Shown here one piece after another: positions 27,305-36,045 of a DNA stretch of 64,000 nucleotides. Each line of letters begins with the position of its first letter. Position 1 is the stretch's first letter. Below the pieces are notes generated by a model. That model made no database searches. It was not told the origin of the DNA and worked only from the letters and a program-made list of their open reading frames with translations. The position numbers and the translations under genes are program-made. Source of the DNA: an uncultured Pelagibacteraceae bacterium (GTDB lineage Bacteria; Pseudomonadota; Alphaproteobacteria; Pelagibacterales; Pelagibacteraceae); assembly GCA_902572605.1 (NCBI GenBank), contig CACGGD010000001.1, positions 159,861-223,860 on the forward strand, written 5' to 3'.

Positions 27305-28207
27305 TTAAGCCTTAATTATATCAATTTTAATTTGTTTTTTTAACTGTTCTAAATTCTTAAATTTTTTTTCTGGTCTTATAAATTTTATAAAATAAACTTT
27401 TATCTCTTTATTATATAAGTTTTTGTTAATTCCAAATATATTAACTTCTAATAGTAAATTTTGGCCATTAAATGTTGGTCTATAACCTATGTTAGCAATA
27501 CCTTTTTTTTTAAAATGGTTTGTTTCGACTTTTACAGAATAAACTCCAAGTTTTGGAACTATATAATCCTTCAATTTCAAATTACAGGTTGGAAAACCAA
27601 TTTTTCTTCCTCTTTTGTTACCTTTTAGAACTTTTCCGTTAACACACCATGGGCGACTCAAAAGTTTATTTGTTTCTTTGATTTTTCCTAAAGATATTTT
27701 CTTCCTGATTAAAGAAGATGAAATAGTTTTTTTTGTTTTTTTTAAAGGAGACGTAACAATAGTTTTAAAGTCATAAATATTTTGAAATTTTTTTAATGTA
27801 TGGATATTACCTTGTCTTTTTTTTCCAAATTTAAAATTTTTACTTACAAATACATATTTAGATCTGATTTTATTAAAAATAATTTTTTTTATGAATTGCT
27901 CAGCGCTTAATAATGAAAAAGATCTATTGAATTTTATAATGACTAAAAAATCTAATCTACATTTTTTTAGCTGAATTTTTTTTTGTTCTAATGAATTTAT
28001 TCTGTGACTCTTTATATTTGAATTAAAAAACATAACAGGCATTGGTTCAAATGTGATCAATCCAAATGGTAATTTATTTTTTTTAGCTTTTTGCCTAGCT
28101 TGTGCTATAACTTTTTGATGGCCTAAATGAACCCCGTCAAAATTTCCAATAAGTATTACTGAGTTCTTATGATTATTTTTTATATTAAGATTGTTATAAA
28201 TTTTCAT
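27305..28207 (-). CDS. ribF: Bifunctional riboflavin kinase / FAD synthetase
   Basis: Makes FMN and FAD from riboflavin. The N-terminal adenylyltransferase domain has the nucleotide loop IGNFDGVHLGHQKV (residues 20-33) and SSSLIRKKISLG. The C-terminal kinase domain has RPWCVNGKVLKGNKRGRKIGFPTCNL-type blocks (read as two parts, GKVLKGNKRGRKIGFPTCNL) and the NIGYRPTFNG segment. At 300 residues it is full length. It lies 1 bp from the HAD gene stop and 3 bp before ileS, the usual ribF-ileS-lspA order. Confidence 0.95.
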   Translation of the reverse strand: MKIYNNLNIKNNHKNSVILIGNFDGVHLGHQKVIAQARQKAKKNKLPFGLITFEPMPVMFFNSNIKSHRINSLEQKKIQLKKCRLDFLVIIKFNRSFSLLSAEQFIKKIIFNKIRSKYVFVSKNFKFGKKRQGNIHTLKKFQNIYDFKTIVTSPLKKTKKTISSSLIRKKISLGKIKETNKLLSRPWCVNGKVLKGNKRGRKIGFPTCNLKLKDYIVPKLGVYSVKVETNHFKKKGIANIGYRPTFNGQNLLLEVNIFGINKNLYNKEIKVYFIKFIRPEKKFKNLEQLKKQIKIDIIKA

Positions 28208-28208
28208 A

Positions 28209-29015
28209 CTACCAAGTTAGATCTGTTTGAAAATAATTTGCTTCCACTCTGTATTTTTTAAGAAGATCTTCTAATTCACTCTGGTTTTCAAATTCATTTC
28301 GATGCACACCGTTAGAAATAAAAAGGGAATCTATATTTAAATTATTTGCTCCTTTTATATCTGTTCTTAGATTGTCTCCTATTGCTAATACTTTTTCTTC
28401 GTTACTGAAGCAAAGATTATAAACTTCTTTATAAGGTTTTCCAAAATATACAACTTTACCACCTAAAGACTCAAACACTTGAGCTACTGATCCTGCGCAA
28501 TATTCCTCTTCTTGGCCCCTGTGAACAGTTAAATCGGGATTAGTACAAATCAATGTTTTTGTTGTAGAATTTTTTAAAAGGTCTTTATAAAAATTTAAAT
28601 CATCTTCATGCTCATCAAAAAGTCCTGTACACAATATGAAATCACTATTTTCTAATTGAGCTTTGTTTTTTTTAACTTTATAAAAAATAGAATCATCTCG
28701 TGATGGACCTAAATGATAAAATAGTTTTCCAAATCTATTCTCGTTCAACGCTTGCATAGCAGCCTCTCCAGAGGTTACTACATTCTTTAAATATTTTTCT
28801 TCCATATTTAATTTTTTAAGAAACAATCTAACTTTTTCACTAGGGCGCGGGGCGTTAGTTAAAAATACAATTTTTTTAGACTTTTCTAACAATTTGTCTG
28901 TTGCTGTTATTGCTTTATCGTTAAGAGAAATTCCATTATGCATCACTCCCCATAAATCTATCACGAATGTGTCGTAAGAGCTGTAAATCTCAGATAAGTG
29001 TTCTAATTTTTTCAA
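28209..29015 (-). CDS. HAD superfamily class IIA phosphatase
   Basis: A 268-residue HAD hydrolase of the NagD-like class IIA group, near the TIGR01459 alphaproteobacterial subfamily. Motif I is DLWGVMHNG (residues 19-27, nucleophile Asp19), motif II lies in FLTNAPRPSE, the Lys motif in YFGKPYKEVY, and motif IV in AIGDNLRTDIKGA. The class IIA cap domain fills the middle. The substrate is likely a small phosphorylated compound but is not shown. It is the first gene of the minus-strand operon running to pgi and diverges from groES over 142 bp. Confidence 0.9.
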   Translation of the reverse strand: MKKLEHLSEIYSSYDTFVIDLWGVMHNGISLNDKAITATDKLLEKSKKIVFLTNAPRPSEKVRLFLKKLNMEEKYLKNVVTSGEAAMQALNENRFGKLFYHLGPSRDDSIFYKVKKNKAQLENSDFILCTGLFDEHEDDLNFYKDLLKNSTTKTLICTNPDLTVHRGQEEEYCAGSVAQVFESLGGKVVYFGKPYKEVYNLCFSNEEKVLAIGDNLRTDIKGANNLNIDSLFISNGVHRNEFENQSELEDLLKKYRVEANYFQTDLTW

Positions 29016-29095
29016 TTTTTATAGTCCCCCTTCAATTTATCAGAAATTATGCCTTAAAACACAGCAATTCCGCCTGCTTTTTACTATTAAAAACC

Positions 29096-29123
29096 CTTGA
29101 AATTTTCTTAAAACACACCATAT
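29096..29123 (+). promoter_or_regulatory. Heat-shock (RpoH-type) promoter of groESL
   Basis: CCCTTGAAA with CTTG at 29096-29099 is followed after 18 bases by CCATAT at 29118-29123, matching the CTTG-N17/18-C(C)YTAT pattern of alphaproteobacterial sigma-32 promoters. No CIRCE inverted repeat (TTAGCACTC-N9-GAGTGCTAA) is present, so HrcA control is unlikely. The groES start codon is 34 bases downstream, with AGGAGA at 29145-29150 as ribosome site. Confidence 0.7.
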
Positions 29124-29157
29124 CAGCCGTACACAAAAATTTATAGGAGAAATATAT

Positions 29158-29454
29158 ATGAAATTTAGACCCTTGCATGATCGTGTGCTTATTAAAGTAT
29201 TGGATAGCGAAGAAAAAACAGCTGGAGGAATAATTATTCCTGACACTGCTAAAGAAAAACCACAAGAAGGAGAAGTAGTAGCTGTTGGACCCGGTGCTAA
29301 AGGTGAAGACGGAAAACTTACACCTATGGATGTAAAAATAGGTGATATTGTTCTTTTTGGAAAATGGTCAGGCACAGAAGTAAAAATTGACGGTAAAGAG
29401 TATAGTATAATGAAAGAGTCTGACATAATGGGAATTTCTAAGGGTAAAAAATAA
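29158..29454 (+). CDS. groS: Co-chaperonin GroES
   Basis: 10-kDa ring that caps GroEL during protein folding. The 98-residue protein contains [15 protein letters not shown], the mobile loop [21 protein letters not shown] (residues about 19-39) and the dome region, and ends ESDIMGI. A strong AGGAGA ribosome site lies 8 bases before the ATG. It is the first gene of a two-gene operon with groEL, 21 bp upstream, behind a heat-shock-type promoter. Confidence 0.98.
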   Translation: MKFRPLHDRVLIKVLDSEEKTAGGIIIPDTAKEKPQEGEVVAVGPGAKGEDGKLTPMDVKIGDIVLFGKWSGTEVKIDGKEYSIMKESDIMGISKGKK

Positions 29455-29463
29455 AACTTTTAA

Positions 29464-31125
<1,662 letters not shown>

Positions 31126-31131
31126 TTTTTC

Positions 31132-31809
31132 TTATACCAAAGAATTCAAAAAAGGCTGCAATTTTGCAGCCTTTTTTTTTGAAACTAACAAACAGGCTGT
31201 AGATTTTAATATTAACCCATCTTTTAAAACTCTTAGATTATTATCTTGTAAAGTCTTTCCTGTAGAAGTGATGTCAGTAATAACTTCGGAAGATCCAATG
31301 AATGGATAAGTTTCAGTAGCTCCTAGACTAGGAATTAATTTGTATTGAGTAACACCTTTAGAGATTAAAAAATTATTAGTTAAATTAGGATATTTAGTGG
31401 CAACTTTTAATCTAGTGTTTCTTTTAAACCTTATATCGAAAGCTACTTCTTCTAAGTCTGCAATAGTTTGTGTATCTATCCAATCATCAGGAACTGCTAT
31501 TACTAAATTAGCTCCACCAAAATCAAGTTTTTGTTTAATAATTATTTTTTCTTGTAAGTTCTTCTCTGACTCATTCAAAAGATCCAAGCCAGATATGCCA
31601 ATATCTAAAGTTCCATCTCCTAATCTTTGAATTATTTCTTTTGCATGCAAAAAAATTATTTTAATATTAGGTTTATTTTTAATAGTGGCAAAATAATTTC
31701 TTTCCTTATCACTTTGTAAGACTACTAAACCCTTGTCATTAAAAAAAGCAGCTGCATTATCTTTCAGCCTTCCCTTGCTTGGTAATCCTATAGTAATTAA
31801 ATTTTTCAT
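31132..31809 (-). CDS. hisG: ATP phosphoribosyltransferase, short form
   Basis: First enzyme of histidine synthesis. The 225-residue protein lacks the C-terminal regulatory domain, so it is the short HisG_S form that needs HisZ, encoded directly upstream (4 bp overlap). Family motifs are GLPSKGRLKD at the N-terminus, GTLDIGISGLDLL and the PRPP-binding block in ITDITSTGKTLQDNNL. The final codons double as a strong terminator hairpin serving the convergent groEL gene. Confidence 0.96.
   Translation of the reverse strand: MKNLITIGLPSKGRLKDNAAAFFNDKGLVVLQSDKERNYFATIKNKPNIKIIFLHAKEIIQRLGDGTLDIGISGLDLLNESEKNLQEKIIIKQKLDFGGANLVIAVPDDWIDTQTIADLEEVAFDIRFKRNTRLKVATKYPNLTNNFLISKGVTQYKLIPSLGATETYPFIGSSEVITDITSTGKTLQDNNLRVLKDGLILKSTACLLVSKKKAAKLQPFLNSLV
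31148..31180. terminator. Bidirectional terminator inside the hisG 3' end
   Basis: GGCTGCA (31154-31160), loop ATTT, TGCAGCC (31165-31171), followed on the plus strand by nine T (31172-31180) and flanked by six A (31148-31153), which give a U tract on the minus strand too. It lies 28 bp after the groEL stop and wholly within the last codons of hisG (residues KKAAKLQPF), so it can end both transcripts. Confidence 0.88.
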
Positions 31810-32843
31810 ATATTATTTAAATTAATTGCAGCTCCTACAGCTGGAATATTTTTCTTGGCTCCTAAACTTTTTAACAAATCATCATATCTTCCTCCTCTAG
31901 CAATTTCTTTTTTTTCTGAATAAACTTCAAATACGATTCCGGTATAATATTCAATATTTCTCCCAAAGTTTGTAATAAAAATCACTTCTTGATTTAATTT
32001 TTTTAAGTTTTCTATTGATTTAAATTCTTTAAAAATATTTTTCTTAAGTTCAAACTTATTGGCAAAATCTAATAGCCTTTCATTTAGTTGCGGTAATTTA
32101 CAATTAATCTTAAGAAATGATCTAATAATTCTAGAGATTTTTTTACCTTCACTAAATGATCTTGGGTCTCTTATCTTTTTATCAAATCTTTTTAAAATTT
32201 CTGCTATTGAGCGACCAGCAATAATTTTATCTTGATTCATTTTTTTCATCTCATAAAATCTTTTTTTATCTGTATCAAAAGCAGCAGAATCTATATCTGA
32301 GTTTTTTTCTAATCTTTCTAGAAGTTCTTCAAAATATTTAGGTCGCCAAAAGTGTCTTATTAATCTTAGTTTCCATCTCTCAGGCATTTCTAAAGAGTTT
32401 ATTAGTTTTTTAAACAAACCTATATCTCCAACCTTAATCTTAATTTTTTTACTTTTAATCTTCTTAGCAGAATTTAAAATGGTCTTAATGACTTTATAAT
32501 CATCTTGAAGTTTATTTTTTGAGCCTAAAATTTCAATACCTAGCTGATCATTAACTAAACCAGAACTTTTTTTATTAGTTCTTCTAAAAGCTTGTCCTGA
32601 ATAATAAATCTTAGATTCAGATTTTTTCTCCAAATACTTAATACACGAAGCTACTGTTAGGTCTGGCCTAAGGCACATTATTTTTCCATCTTCGTTCTCA
32701 AAAGTAAGCATTGATCTTCTAAAGTTTTCACCTGACCTTTGAATAATGTATTCAGAGTCTAATAATACATCTGGCTCTGACAAGACAAAGCCATTGCTCT
32801 TAAAAGTTTTAATAATTTGCTCAGATAATTTTTTTGATTTCAT
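31806..32843 (-). CDS. hisZ: ATP phosphoribosyltransferase regulatory subunit
   Basis: Histidyl-tRNA synthetase paralogue that forms the hetero-octamer with short HisG and senses histidine. The 345-residue protein has class II synthetase-like motif 2 remnants (MCLRPDLTVASCI, YYSGQAFRR) and the motif 3-like ARGGRYDDLLKSLG, but lacks the anticodon-binding domain. It overlaps the hisS 3' end by 23 bases and the hisG start by 4 bases, giving a hisS-hisZ-hisG operon that joins histidine charging and synthesis. Confidence 0.94.
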   Translation of the reverse strand: MKSKKLSEQIIKTFKSNGFVLSEPDVLLDSEYIIQRSGENFRRSMLTFENEDGKIMCLRPDLTVASCIKYLEKKSESKIYYSGQAFRRTNKKSSGLVNDQLGIEILGSKNKLQDDYKVIKTILNSAKKIKSKKIKIKVGDIGLFKKLINSLEMPERWKLRLIRHFWRPKYFEELLERLEKNSDIDSAAFDTDKKRFYEMKKMNQDKIIAGRSIAEILKRFDKKIRDPRSFSEGKKISRIIRSFLKINCKLPQLNERLLDFANKFELKKNIFKEFKSIENLKKLNQEVIFITNFGRNIEYYTGIVFEVYSEKKEIARGGRYDDLLKSLGAKKNIPAVGAAINLNNI

Positions 32844-34155
32844 CTACTAAATCCTCAATTTTTACAGAACTCTCATTGCCTGTAGCAAGATTTTTTAAAG
32901 TTACTTTACCTAACTTTATTTCATCTTCTCCATATAAAATAACAGCTGGGGAACCAATTTTGTTTGCATACTCCATTTGTTTTTTTAATTTACCTTCTCC
33001 TGGATAAATCTCAGAACTGACGTTTGAAGATCTCAGTCGATTTAATATGCCTACATATTCTTTCGTTTTATTTTTATCAAAAATGCATATAACTACTGGT
33101 CGAGTACTCTTTAGTTTAAAATCTTTTTTCTGCATTAAAGCAAACACAAGCCTGTCAAGACCAATAGATATTCCAGTTGCAGGGCAATCAAAATTTCCAA
33201 AATTACTTACTAAATTGTCGTATCTTCCTCCTCCGCCTATTGATCCAAACTGAATGGTCTGTCCTTTTGCATTTTTTACCTCAAAATTTAAATTAACTTC
33301 AAAAACTGGCCCTGTGTAATATTCTAAACCTCTAATAACTGATGGATCAAATTTATAATTTGTAAAATTAAAAGCTTCAAATATTTTTATAATCTCTAGA
33401 ATATCTTCACTACTAGCCGATTTACTTTTTAAAGCATTTTCAATTGTTTTAATTTGATCTTTTTTAAGTTTTGCACCTTTTGTATAATCTCCTGATTTAT
33501 CTTTTCTTCCTTCAGATAGAAGTTTCTTAGATTCTTCCCATCCCAGTCTGTCTATTTTATCAAGTGCACGTAAAGTGGTCGATTTTTGATCTTTGGATGT
33601 AATTTTTAATTGATCAAATAGTTTATCTATAAACTTTCTAGAAGAAATTTTGACAGTATAGTCATTCTTATCTAGTCCGCACTTATCTAAAATCTCTGAG
33701 ATAAGCACACAAAGTTCTGCATCCGCTTGTGGACTTCTTGTTCCTACATAGTCTGCATCAAATTGTAAAAATTCTCTAAATCTTCCTGGTCCAGGTTTTT
33801 CATTTCTCCAAACTGATCCTAATTGATAACGCTTGAAAGGTTTTGGTAGTTCAAGATAATTTTTAGCTACATATCTTGCAAGTGGAGCTGTAAGATCATA
33901 TCGAAGTGATAACCAATTCTTTTCATCTTTAAAAGAAAACACTCCTTGGTCTGGTCTCTCTTTGTCAGGCAAAAATTTTCCAATACTATCTGTATACTCG
34001 AAGCTTGGTGTTTCGAGATACTGAAAACCATACTTAATCATAACTTCTTTAATATTAGAAATTACAAAGTCACGGATTAATAATTCTTTTTCCTGTCTAT
34101 CTACAAAACCTGAAGGTAATTCCTTAGAAGGTTTTGACTTATTATTTTTTACCAT
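32821..34155 (-). CDS. hisS: Histidyl-tRNA synthetase
   Basis: Class II synthetase that charges tRNA-His. Motif 2 (RYDLTAPLARYVA, FKRYQLGSVWRNE), the His-specific FLQFDADYVG and RGLEYYTGPVFEV, and motif 3 (GGGGRYDNLV, GISIGLDRL) are intact, and a C-terminal anticodon-binding domain is present. I start it at ATG 34155 (MVKNNKSK), giving 444 residues: the frame opens 22 codons earlier, but those codons are the tRNA-His gene read in a coding frame. The ATG is only 4 bases past the encoded CCA of that tRNA, and no ribosome site fits in between. Confidence 0.95.
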   Translation of the reverse strand: MVKNNKSKPSKELPSGFVDRQEKELLIRDFVISNIKEVMIKYGFQYLETPSFEYTDSIGKFLPDKERPDQGVFSFKDEKNWLSLRYDLTAPLARYVAKNYLELPKPFKRYQLGSVWRNEKPGPGRFREFLQFDADYVGTRSPQADAELCVLISEILDKCGLDKNDYTVKISSRKFIDKLFDQLKITSKDQKSTTLRALDKIDRLGWEESKKLLSEGRKDKSGDYTKGAKLKKDQIKTIENALKSKSASSEDILEIIKIFEAFNFTNYKFDPSVIRGLEYYTGPVFEVNLNFEVKNAKGQTIQFGSIGGGGRYDNLVSNFGNFDCPATGISIGLDRLVFALMQKKDFKLKSTRPVVICIFDKNKTKEYVGILNRLRSSNVSSEIYPGEGKLKKQMEYANKIGSPAVILYGEDEIKLGKVTLKNLATGNESSVKIEDLVDEIKKII

Positions 34156-34159
34156 TTTT

Positions 34160-34236
34160 TGGTACAGCAGGGTGGATTCGAACCACCGACCCCTAGTTCC
34201 ACAAACTAGTGCTCTAACCAACTGAGCTACTGCTGC
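34160..34236 (-). tRNA. tRNA-His (GTG anticodon), CCA encoded
   Basis: The minus strand folds as a complete cloverleaf of 77 bases: acceptor GCAGCAG/CTGCTGT, D stem GCTC/GAGC, anticodon stem CTAGT/ACTAG with loop TTGTGGA (anticodon GTG), T arm GGTGG-TTCGAAT-CCACC, discriminator A73 and encoded CCA. There is a G1-U72 wobble, U at position -1 instead of G, and A73 instead of C73, the derived alphaproteobacterial tRNA-His type. It sits directly upstream of hisS. Confidence 0.97.
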
Positions 34237-34237
34237 A

Positions 34238-34413
34238 TAACTCCTTTTTATATTATTTGTTAATAAATTTATATTTTAAAATATGTAATGATTTAGCTAA
34301 GCAATAGCCTAGCGTGCATTCTGTGAGAATGTGATTTAAGAACGTAGATTTGATTTTTATTAATCATTGATGTGTATTTAAGAAATAATTGTGTCTTTTT
34401 CAAGAAAAATTAT
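34238..34413. other. Intergenic spacer between tRNA-His and the cspA terminator
   Basis: This AT-rich stretch has no ORF I can support. On the minus strand the part next to the tRNA (about 34245-34275) is rich in TATAAT-like words and probably carries the tRNA-His/hisS promoter, but no single -35/-10 pair stands out. A short inverted repeat CATTCT-GTG-AGAATG lies at about 34319-34333. I cannot assign a small RNA. Confidence 0.4.
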
Positions 34414-34447
34414 CGGGACAAAAAACTAGCTAAAGCTTAATGTCCCG
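34414..34447 (-). terminator. Probable terminator of cspA
   Basis: CGGGACA (34414-34420) pairs with TGTCCCG (34441-34447), enclosing a 20-base loop that can form an inner AGC/GCT helix. On the minus strand it is followed by ATAATTTTTC. It lies 27 bases after the cspA stop. The long loop makes it weaker than a classical terminator, so a structured 3' UTR is the alternative. Confidence 0.55.
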
Positions 34448-34473
34448 TTAATCTGTGATTTTGGAAATAAGAT

Positions 34474-34686
34474 TTAAGATGTTTTCTGCAATTTAACTGC
34501 GGAAGGACCTTTTTCTCCATTCTCCACTTCAAACGTTAACTCATCACCTTCGTTTAAGTATTTTAAACCAGCTTCTCTAACTGCTGAAGAATGAACGAAC
34601 ACGTCTTTTTCTTTGTCTTCTCTTTCAATGAAACCATATCCTTTAGTACCATTGAACCACTTTACTTTACCTTTTAGTGTACTCAT
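34474..34686 (-). CDS. cspA: Cold-shock protein, CspA family
   Basis: A 70-residue single cold-shock domain that binds single-stranded nucleic acid and acts as an RNA chaperone. The RNP1 motif is KGYGFIERE (residues 16-24) and RNP2 is DVFVHSSAV (28-36); [11 protein letters not shown] opens the fold. It is a single-gene unit with its own promoter (34746-34774), a hairpin at the start of its leader (34720-34738) and a putative terminator. The AAGGAAAAGT stretch upstream of the ATG is the ribosome site. cspA is used as a family label. Confidence 0.95.
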   Translation of the reverse strand: MSTLKGKVKWFNGTKGYGFIEREDKEKDVFVHSSAVREAGLKYLNEGDELTFEVENGEKGPSAVKLQKTS

Positions 34687-34719
34687 ATTATTTACTTTTC
34701 CTTATTTGTTATTAACTTT

Positions 34720-34738
34720 AGTTAGTTAAAAACTAACT
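34720..34738 (-). promoter_or_regulatory. Hairpin at the 5' end of the cspA leader
   Basis: AGTTAGTT-AAA-AACTAACT is a perfect 8-bp stem with a 3-base loop. The predicted transcription start from the upstream promoter falls at about 34739, so the stem would cap the 5' end of the mRNA, where it could protect the transcript or sense temperature. Confidence 0.55.
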
Positions 34739-34745
34739 TCTGAAC

Positions 34746-34774
34746 CTTAAATAGATTTGTTTATAGAATGTCAA
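34746..34774 (-). promoter_or_regulatory. Sigma-70-type promoter of cspA
   Basis: On the minus strand, a perfect -35 TTGACA (34774-34769) is followed by a 17-base spacer and TTTAAG (34751-34746), a 4/6 match to the -10. The start would lie about 50 bases before the cspA ATG. The weak -10 is partly offset by the consensus -35 and spacing. Confidence 0.55.
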
Positions 34775-34822
34775 TAGATGATTAAAATAATTCAAAAAAT
34801 TGTCTTTTTGCAACAGTTATTA

Positions 34823-35929
34823 TTAATAAATAATAGATACTAAACCAGCAATAAACACGAGGCCAATGCCTATATAAACTAGTTTATTTTTCACAATGTG
34901 AACTTTAATTTTCTGAATATCTGAGAGTTTATAACTTAATCCTGTGTTATCCTTATCTGATGATCTAATGAAACCTCGGTCTCTTCCAATTTGTAAAAAT
35001 TTTGCTTTTCGATGATCATAAATTTCTTCTTTAGAAAAATTTTCAAAACTTCTTAAATTTTTAATAATAGAATGTTTTATGTCTGCGGAAATTAATTCTG
35101 GATCTCTGTGGGCTCCACCTAAAGGCTCAGGAATAATTTCATCAATAACACCAAGCTTTAATAAATCTTTTGCTGTTAATTTCATAGCCTCGGCTGCTTG
35201 TAGAGATTTTCTTGGATCTCTCCAAAGTATAGAGGCACAACCCTCTGGTGATATCACTGAGTAAATAGAATTTTCTAACATAATTACTTTGTTCGATGAT
35301 GCTAATGCAATCGCACCTCCAGAACCACCCTCTCCAATAATTATAGAAATATTTGGAACAGTTAAAGACATGCAGCACTCTATAGAGTTAGCAATGGCAG
35401 AAGCTTGGCCTCTTTGTTCTGCTCCAATACCAGGGTATGCTCCAGGTGTGTCTATAAAACTTATTACTGGAATTTGAAATCGATTTGCTAATTTCATAAG
35501 CCGAATACATTTTCTATATCCTTCTGGTCGCATCATTCCAAAATTTCTTTCAATTCTCCCATTAAGATCTTCCCCTTTTTCTTGGCCTATAATCAAGACA
35601 GATTTGTTATCTACCAAACCAAAACCGGCAATCACTGACTTGTCATCACCAAAATATCTATCGCCAGATAACAATGTAAATTGAGTGAATATTTTTTTTA
35701 TAAAAAAATTTGCTTTAGGTCTGTCTTCATGTCTGGCTACCAAAGTTTTTTGCCAGCTATTTAAATTAGCATAAGTTTGTTTTAACTTTTCGTTAATCTC
35801 CGCCTCTGTATTTTTAATTCTTTTAGTATCTACCTCGGATATGCCCTCCGAACCGAAAGGACTTTTCAATCCATCAACTTCCTCTTCTAAAGCTTTAATC
35901 TCTTTTTCAAATTCTAAATAATTTTTCAT
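34823..35929 (-). CDS. accA: Acetyl-CoA carboxylase, carboxyltransferase alpha subunit, with C-terminal membrane extension
   Basis: Transfers carboxyl from biotin to acetyl-CoA in the first step of fatty acid synthesis, with AccD. Core motifs are intact: YLEFEKEIKALE at the N-terminus, RPEGYRKCIRLMKLANRF, FIDTPGAYPG and the oxyanion Gly-Gly loop GEGGSGGAIAL. I start at ATG 35929 (MKNYLEFEKEI), giving 368 residues; the 38 codons upstream do not fit the family. The usual protein ends near KFLQIGR, but this one continues for about 50 residues and ends in a hydrophobic helix (VYIGIGLVFIAGLVSIIY), an unusual feature. Confidence 0.96.
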   Translation of the reverse strand: MKNYLEFEKEIKALEEEVDGLKSPFGSEGISEVDTKRIKNTEAEINEKLKQTYANLNSWQKTLVARHEDRPKANFFIKKIFTQFTLLSGDRYFGDDKSVIAGFGLVDNKSVLIIGQEKGEDLNGRIERNFGMMRPEGYRKCIRLMKLANRFQIPVISFIDTPGAYPGIGAEQRGQASAIANSIECCMSLTVPNISIIIGEGGSGGAIALASSNKVIMLENSIYSVISPEGCASILWRDPRKSLQAAEAMKLTAKDLLKLGVIDEIIPEPLGGAHRDPELISADIKHSIIKNLRSFENFSKEEIYDHRKAKFLQIGRDRGFIRSSDKDNTGLSYKLSDIQKIKVHIVKNKLVYIGIGLVFIAGLVSIIY

Positions 35930-36045
35930 AAATATCGATAATTTGATTCTACTACAATTAGAATTCAATTGCGTCAATAAATTGTCTAAAAAAATGAATT
36001 TATGACCTATTGAATTTTCAAAAAAAAGGATAAGAATAATCAATT

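Noticed and set aside
34156-34221. Upstream extension of the hisS reading frame (22 extra codons)
   Set aside because: These codons are the antisense-free reading of the tRNA-His gene itself; homologous HisRS proteins start near the ATG at 34155.
35930-36043. N-terminal extension of accA by 38 codons
   Set aside because: The residues do not match the AccA N-terminus, which begins with the conserved YLEFEKEI segment right after ATG 35929.
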